This document shows, in pieces, positions 6,051 to 8,250 of a DNA stretch of 8,250 nt; the stretch's first letter is position 1, and each line of letters begins with the position of its first letter. The DNA comes from an uncultured Gammaproteobacteria bacterium (GTDB taxonomy: Bacteria; Pseudomonadota; Gammaproteobacteria; GCA-001735895): the NCBI GenBank assembly GCA_945787265.1, contig CALZHS010000052.1, forward strand, positions 1 through 8,250, read 5' to 3'. Made by a program: the position numbers and the translations under genes. The notes under the pieces were generated by a model that worked only from the letters and a program-made list of their open reading frames with translations, did no database searches and was not told where the DNA came from.

Positions 6051-6485
6051 ACGGGTAAAACCCTGCTGGTTTTGCAGTCGCTCGATTTCGGCGGGTGCGA
6101 ACGGCACCTGCTCGATAAAACTCGGGAGTTCGTTTTGCTCGATATCGAGCACCCGCATCATGGTCTGGCAAGCCTTGATATCGATGATGTTGTCCTGGTC
6201 CAGCAGGCGCGCGCGCTCCACCACCGACCGGTTTGAGGCATAGTTGTTTTTCTGAAATAACTGCAGTTCGTCACCGTGCAGGACAATTGCGATTTTGCCA
6301 TGCTCATTCGGGTTAAACAGTGCTCGCAGATCCTCGGCACGATCCAGTACCACATCGAGTTGCTGCGAAGAACTCACGGTCACGCTGAATACGTAGCCTT
6401 GCGTTTGCGTCTCGTCGAGCGCCCCGACAGGTAAGGCGACTAGTGCCAGCAGCAATAAAAAAATCGAGGGTGAAGGTATACGCAT
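6045..6485 (-). CDS. Exported DsrE-like protein
   Basis: A 146-residue protein starting at ATG 6485. A signal peptide (R2, hydrophobic IFLLLLALVALPVGA, cleavage after residue 22 or so) precedes a domain resembling the DsrE/DsrF-like superfamily (COG1416 type). It has a first strand VFSVTVSS (32-39), a helix with AEDLRALF, the strand KIAIVLHGDEL (64-74), then a conserved-type cysteine at C106 in IKACQTMM and a final V-F-A-P...LQNQQGF segment (127-143). Cytosolic DsrE proteins carry persulfide sulfur on a cysteine; whether this exported form does is unknown. Its ATG lies one base after the tldE stop, with only a weak GGA before it, so it is probably coupled to tldE. A TTG at 6503 in frame is rejected because it would precede the signal peptide. 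Its last 6 bases overlap the DUF3108 stop region. Confidence 0.75.
   Translation of the reverse strand: MRIPSPSIFLLLLALVALPVGALDETQTQGYVFSVTVSSSQQLDVVLDRAEDLRALFNPNEHGKIAIVLHGDELQLFQKNNYASNRSVVERARLLDQDNIIDIKACQTMMRVLDIEQNELPSFIEQVPFAPAEIERLQNQQGFTRL
6055..6075. terminator. Weak inverted repeat at the DUF3108/DsrE-like junction
   Basis: AAAACC (6057-6062) and GGTTTT (6068-6073) form a perfect 6-bp stem around the loop CTGCT, extendable by a T-G wobble and a G-C pair to 6055-6075. It stands right after the DUF3108 stop and inside the last codons of the DsrE-like gene. The run of T is part of the stem rather than following it, so as an intrinsic terminator it is poor. I list it as the only hairpin candidate at this junction. 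Confidence 0.2.
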
Positions 6486-6486
6486 T

Positions 6487-7842
6487 CTAGTCCGACCCGG
6501 CAATCATCATATCGTCTATTAATATTGAGCCGCAGCGAATGTTGCCCCTGAAATCGATATCGTTTCCAATTTCGACTATACCTTTGAACATGGCTTTCAG
6601 GTTGGACGCGATAGTCACTTCCTCCACGGCGCGATCCAGTTTGCCATTTTCAACCCAGAAACCCGCGGCCCCGCGCGAATAATCGCCCGTTACCCCGTTG
6701 ACCCCGTGCCCCATCAATTCGGTCACCAGGAATCCACGGTGCATCGCGGCCAGGCATTCGTGAAAGGATTTGCCGGTATCATCCAGGATAAGATTATGAA
6801 GCCCGCTGGCATGGCCGGTCGAGGTCAATCCCAGCTTGCGCGCCGAATAGCTGTCCAGCAGGTAATGCTGGATCACCCCGTCGGTAACCAGTTGATTAGC
6901 CTGCGTCGCGACACCTTCCGAGTCAAAATTAGCTGATCCGAGCGCCTGCGGGATAAAAGGATCTTCGTTCAGCTGCACGAAATCGGGAAAAACGCTTTCG
7001 CCCACGGCATCCAGCAGAAAACTGGCCTTTCGATACTGGGCCGCACCGCCGATTGCAGACGTGAAACTGCCAATGATGCCGCGCGCAAGCTCGGGCACAA
7101 ACAGCACCGGGGCCTGCTGGGTACTCAGTTTACTGGCATCGAGTCTGCGGACGGTGCGTTCGGCCGCCTTCTCGCCAATACTTCGAGCGCTCATGAGTTG
7201 ATCGGGATGTCGACTGATATCGTACCAGTAATCACGTTGCATATTCCCGTCTGACTCGCCCACGACCGAGCAGCTGATGCTGTGCCGGGTCTTGCGCTCG
7301 GCCTGCAGGAATCCATGAGAATTGCCGTATACCGACACACCCGCATTCAGATCGACCGAGGCACCCTCGGAGTTGACGATCCGCTGATCGTACTCGAGTG
7401 CCGCGTTTTCACACTCCAGCGCCAAATCGATAACCGTCTGCGGCTCGAGATCCCAAGGATGATACAAATCAAGATCATTCATGTCGGTCGCCATCAGCCC
7501 GGCATCGGCAAGACCGGTACAGGGGTCCTCTGACGTATAGCGGGCGATATTACAGGCTGCCTCAACCGTTTTGCGAATCGCCTCAGAATCGAGGTTTGAA
7601 GTGCTCGCGCTTCCCTTGTGTTGACCGATATAGACGCTAATACCGAGACCATTGTCCTGCTGGTGCTCGATGGTTTCCACGCTTCCCATCCGCGTCGCAA
7701 CTGAAAGGCCCTGGGTGACGGACAGGCCAGCCTCGACCTGGGTTGCGCCATTTGCCTGTGCCATTTGGATTGCATCGGCGACGATTTTTTTCAGCGAATC
7801 CGCTTGCGGAAATGCTAACATGCTGTTTTTTTCAAGATCCAT
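6487..7842 (-). CDS. tldE: TldE/PmbA, subunit of the TldD-TldE metalloprotease
   Basis: 451 residues, matching E. coli PmbA (450) along its length. Recognisable segments are RYTSEDPC (101-108), VYGNSHGFLQ (171-180), YRKASFLLD (270-278), FDSEGV (306-311), SARKLGLTSTGHA (333-345) and GDYSRGAAGFWVENG (386-400). In E. coli, TldE pairs with TldD, which carries the zinc site; the heterodimer degrades unfolded peptides, trims microcin B17 and degrades the antitoxin CcdA. As expected for TldE there is no HExxxH motif. No tldD is in the window, which is also the E. coli situation. The start is ATG 7842; ATG 7821 (residue 8) is a possible alternative, and neither has a good ribosome binding site. It is followed after one base by the DsrE-like gene and is divergent from darP, as in E. 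coli. Confidence 0.97.
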   Translation of the reverse strand: MDLEKNSMLAFPQADSLKKIVADAIQMAQANGATQVEAGLSVTQGLSVATRMGSVETIEHQQDNGLGISVYIGQHKGSASTSNLDSEAIRKTVEAACNIARYTSEDPCTGLADAGLMATDMNDLDLYHPWDLEPQTVIDLALECENAALEYDQRIVNSEGASVDLNAGVSVYGNSHGFLQAERKTRHSISCSVVGESDGNMQRDYWYDISRHPDQLMSARSIGEKAAERTVRRLDASKLSTQQAPVLFVPELARGIIGSFTSAIGGAAQYRKASFLLDAVGESVFPDFVQLNEDPFIPQALGSANFDSEGVATQANQLVTDGVIQHYLLDSYSARKLGLTSTGHASGLHNLILDDTGKSFHECLAAMHRGFLVTELMGHGVNGVTGDYSRGAAGFWVENGKLDRAVEEVTIASNLKAMFKGIVEIGNDIDFRGNIRCGSILIDDMMIAGSD

Positions 7843-7848
7843 CGAATC

Positions 7849-7854
7849 ATTTTA
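7849..7854 (-). promoter_or_regulatory. Possible -10 element of tldE
   Basis: The minus strand reads TAAAAT (5 of 6 consensus) six bases before the tldE ATG at 7842. No -35 better than 2 of 6 stands at 17-18 bases, and there is no extended -10 TGn. If used, the transcript would begin at or beside the ATG, so it would be nearly leaderless, or would have a leader of about 21 bases if translation starts at 7821. Confidence 0.28.
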
Positions 7855-7866
7855 TCCCAGACAGTT

Positions 7867-8250
7867 ATGGAAAACGAAGCAGAGATTGATGAAATCGAAT
7901 ATGTCAGCAAGAGTCAACTAAAACGAGAAAGCCATGCAATTCAGGATCTCGGCAAGAAACTGGCTGCATTATCGGCCGATCAGCTGGCCAGAATACCACT
8001 GGATCAACCGGTACTCGAGGCAATAGCGCTCGCAAGGCGCATTCAAAACAAGCGCAGCGCGCTCAAGCGTCATTACCAGTTTCTCGGCAAACTACTGCGC
8101 GCGCGCGATACCGACCCGATTTTTGCCGCGCTTAACGAAATTGATAACGAAAGTCGACAATCCATCCAGCACCATCACCGTGCAGAGCGCTGGCGCGACC
8201 GAATCATAGACCAGGGTAACGATGCAATCGAAGCCCTGGTAGCCGAAATT
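7867..8250 (+). CDS. darP: DarP/YjgA ribosome biogenesis factor (DUF615), 3' end beyond window
   Basis: The frame from ATG 7867 is open to the window edge, giving 128 codons of a protein that is about 180 residues in E. coli. It matches YjgA in pattern: an acidic N-terminus, then YVSKSQLKRE (12-21, cf. WVSKSEIKRD), LGKKLAAL, the segment IPLD with an AIALARRI helix, LGKLLRARD followed by DPI, and RWRDRIIDQGNDAIEAL near the end of the visible part. In E. coli this protein binds late precursors of the 50S subunit and promotes formation of the peptidyl transferase centre. There is no clear ribosome binding site in the 24 bases separating it from tldE, so its promoter must overlap the start of tldE on the other strand. 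The tldE/darP divergent pairing is conserved in E. coli. Confidence 0.94.
   Translation, partial: MENEAEIDEIEYVSKSQLKRESHAIQDLGKKLAALSADQLARIPLDQPVLEAIALARRIQNKRSALKRHYQFLGKLLRARDTDPIFAALNEIDNESRQSIQHHHRAERWRDRIIDQGNDAIEALVAEI

Noticed and set aside
6487..7842. Microcin or other RiPP maturation cluster suggested by tldE
   Set aside because: No precursor peptide, cyclodehydratase or transporter gene is nearby, and the tldE/darP pairing is the normal housekeeping context.

Overview
The window reads as an ordinary chromosomal core region of a gammaproteobacterium. Every recognisable gene is a housekeeping or conserved gene of that class. The gene order arsC-like (yfgD), wrbA, DUF2069, hda, DUF2066, purM, purN, DUF3108 matches, from memory, the arrangement around purMN and hda in Pseudomonas and, in reduced form, in E. 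coli. The right end carries the divergent pair tldE (pmbA) / darP (yjgA), also neighbours in E. coli. GC content looks moderate (low to mid 50s percent), with an AT-rich intergenic stretch near 234-507. No integrase, transposase, CRISPR array, tRNA, rRNA or compositional island was seen. The genus cannot be fixed from this sequence.

Layout. Positions 1-233 (minus) hold the 5' part of a small lipoprotein gene cut by the window edge. Positions 234-507 are non-coding and contain a plausible promoter for the plus-strand run arsC-like (508-867), wrbA (851-1447) and DUF2069 membrane protein (1460-1795). This run meets hda (1797-2507, minus) tail to tail with one base between the stops. hda overlaps the 3' end of an exported DUF2066 protein (2491-3591, minus), so these two are probably co-transcribed. 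From the same short divergent region (3592-3674) the plus-strand run purM (3675-4712), purN (4709-5356) and exported DUF3108 protein (5313-6050) departs, with overlapping reading frames throughout. It meets a minus-strand pair tail to tail: an exported DsrE-like protein (6045-6485) lying one base downstream of tldE (6487-7842). Finally darP (7867 onward, plus) diverges from tldE across only 24 bases and runs off the right edge.

How the genes work together. PurN and PurM catalyse steps 3 and 5 of de novo purine synthesis. Hda, with the DNA-loaded sliding clamp, switches off the initiator DnaA after replication starts. TldE is one half of the TldD/TldE protease. DarP helps mature the large ribosomal subunit. 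WrbA is an FMN quinone reductase, and the ArsC-like protein is a thioredoxin-fold, YfgD-type protein whose arsenate activity is doubtful. Three exported or membrane proteins of unknown function (DUF2066, DUF2069, DUF3108) travel with this cluster. The genes are packed very tightly, with most junctions overlapping, so translational coupling is likely and there is little room for intrinsic terminators.

I looked for an undescribed system and did not find convincing evidence of one. The most interesting items are the exported DsrE-like protein coupled to tldE, the two convergent junctions without space for a terminator, and the very compact tldE/darP divergent start region.
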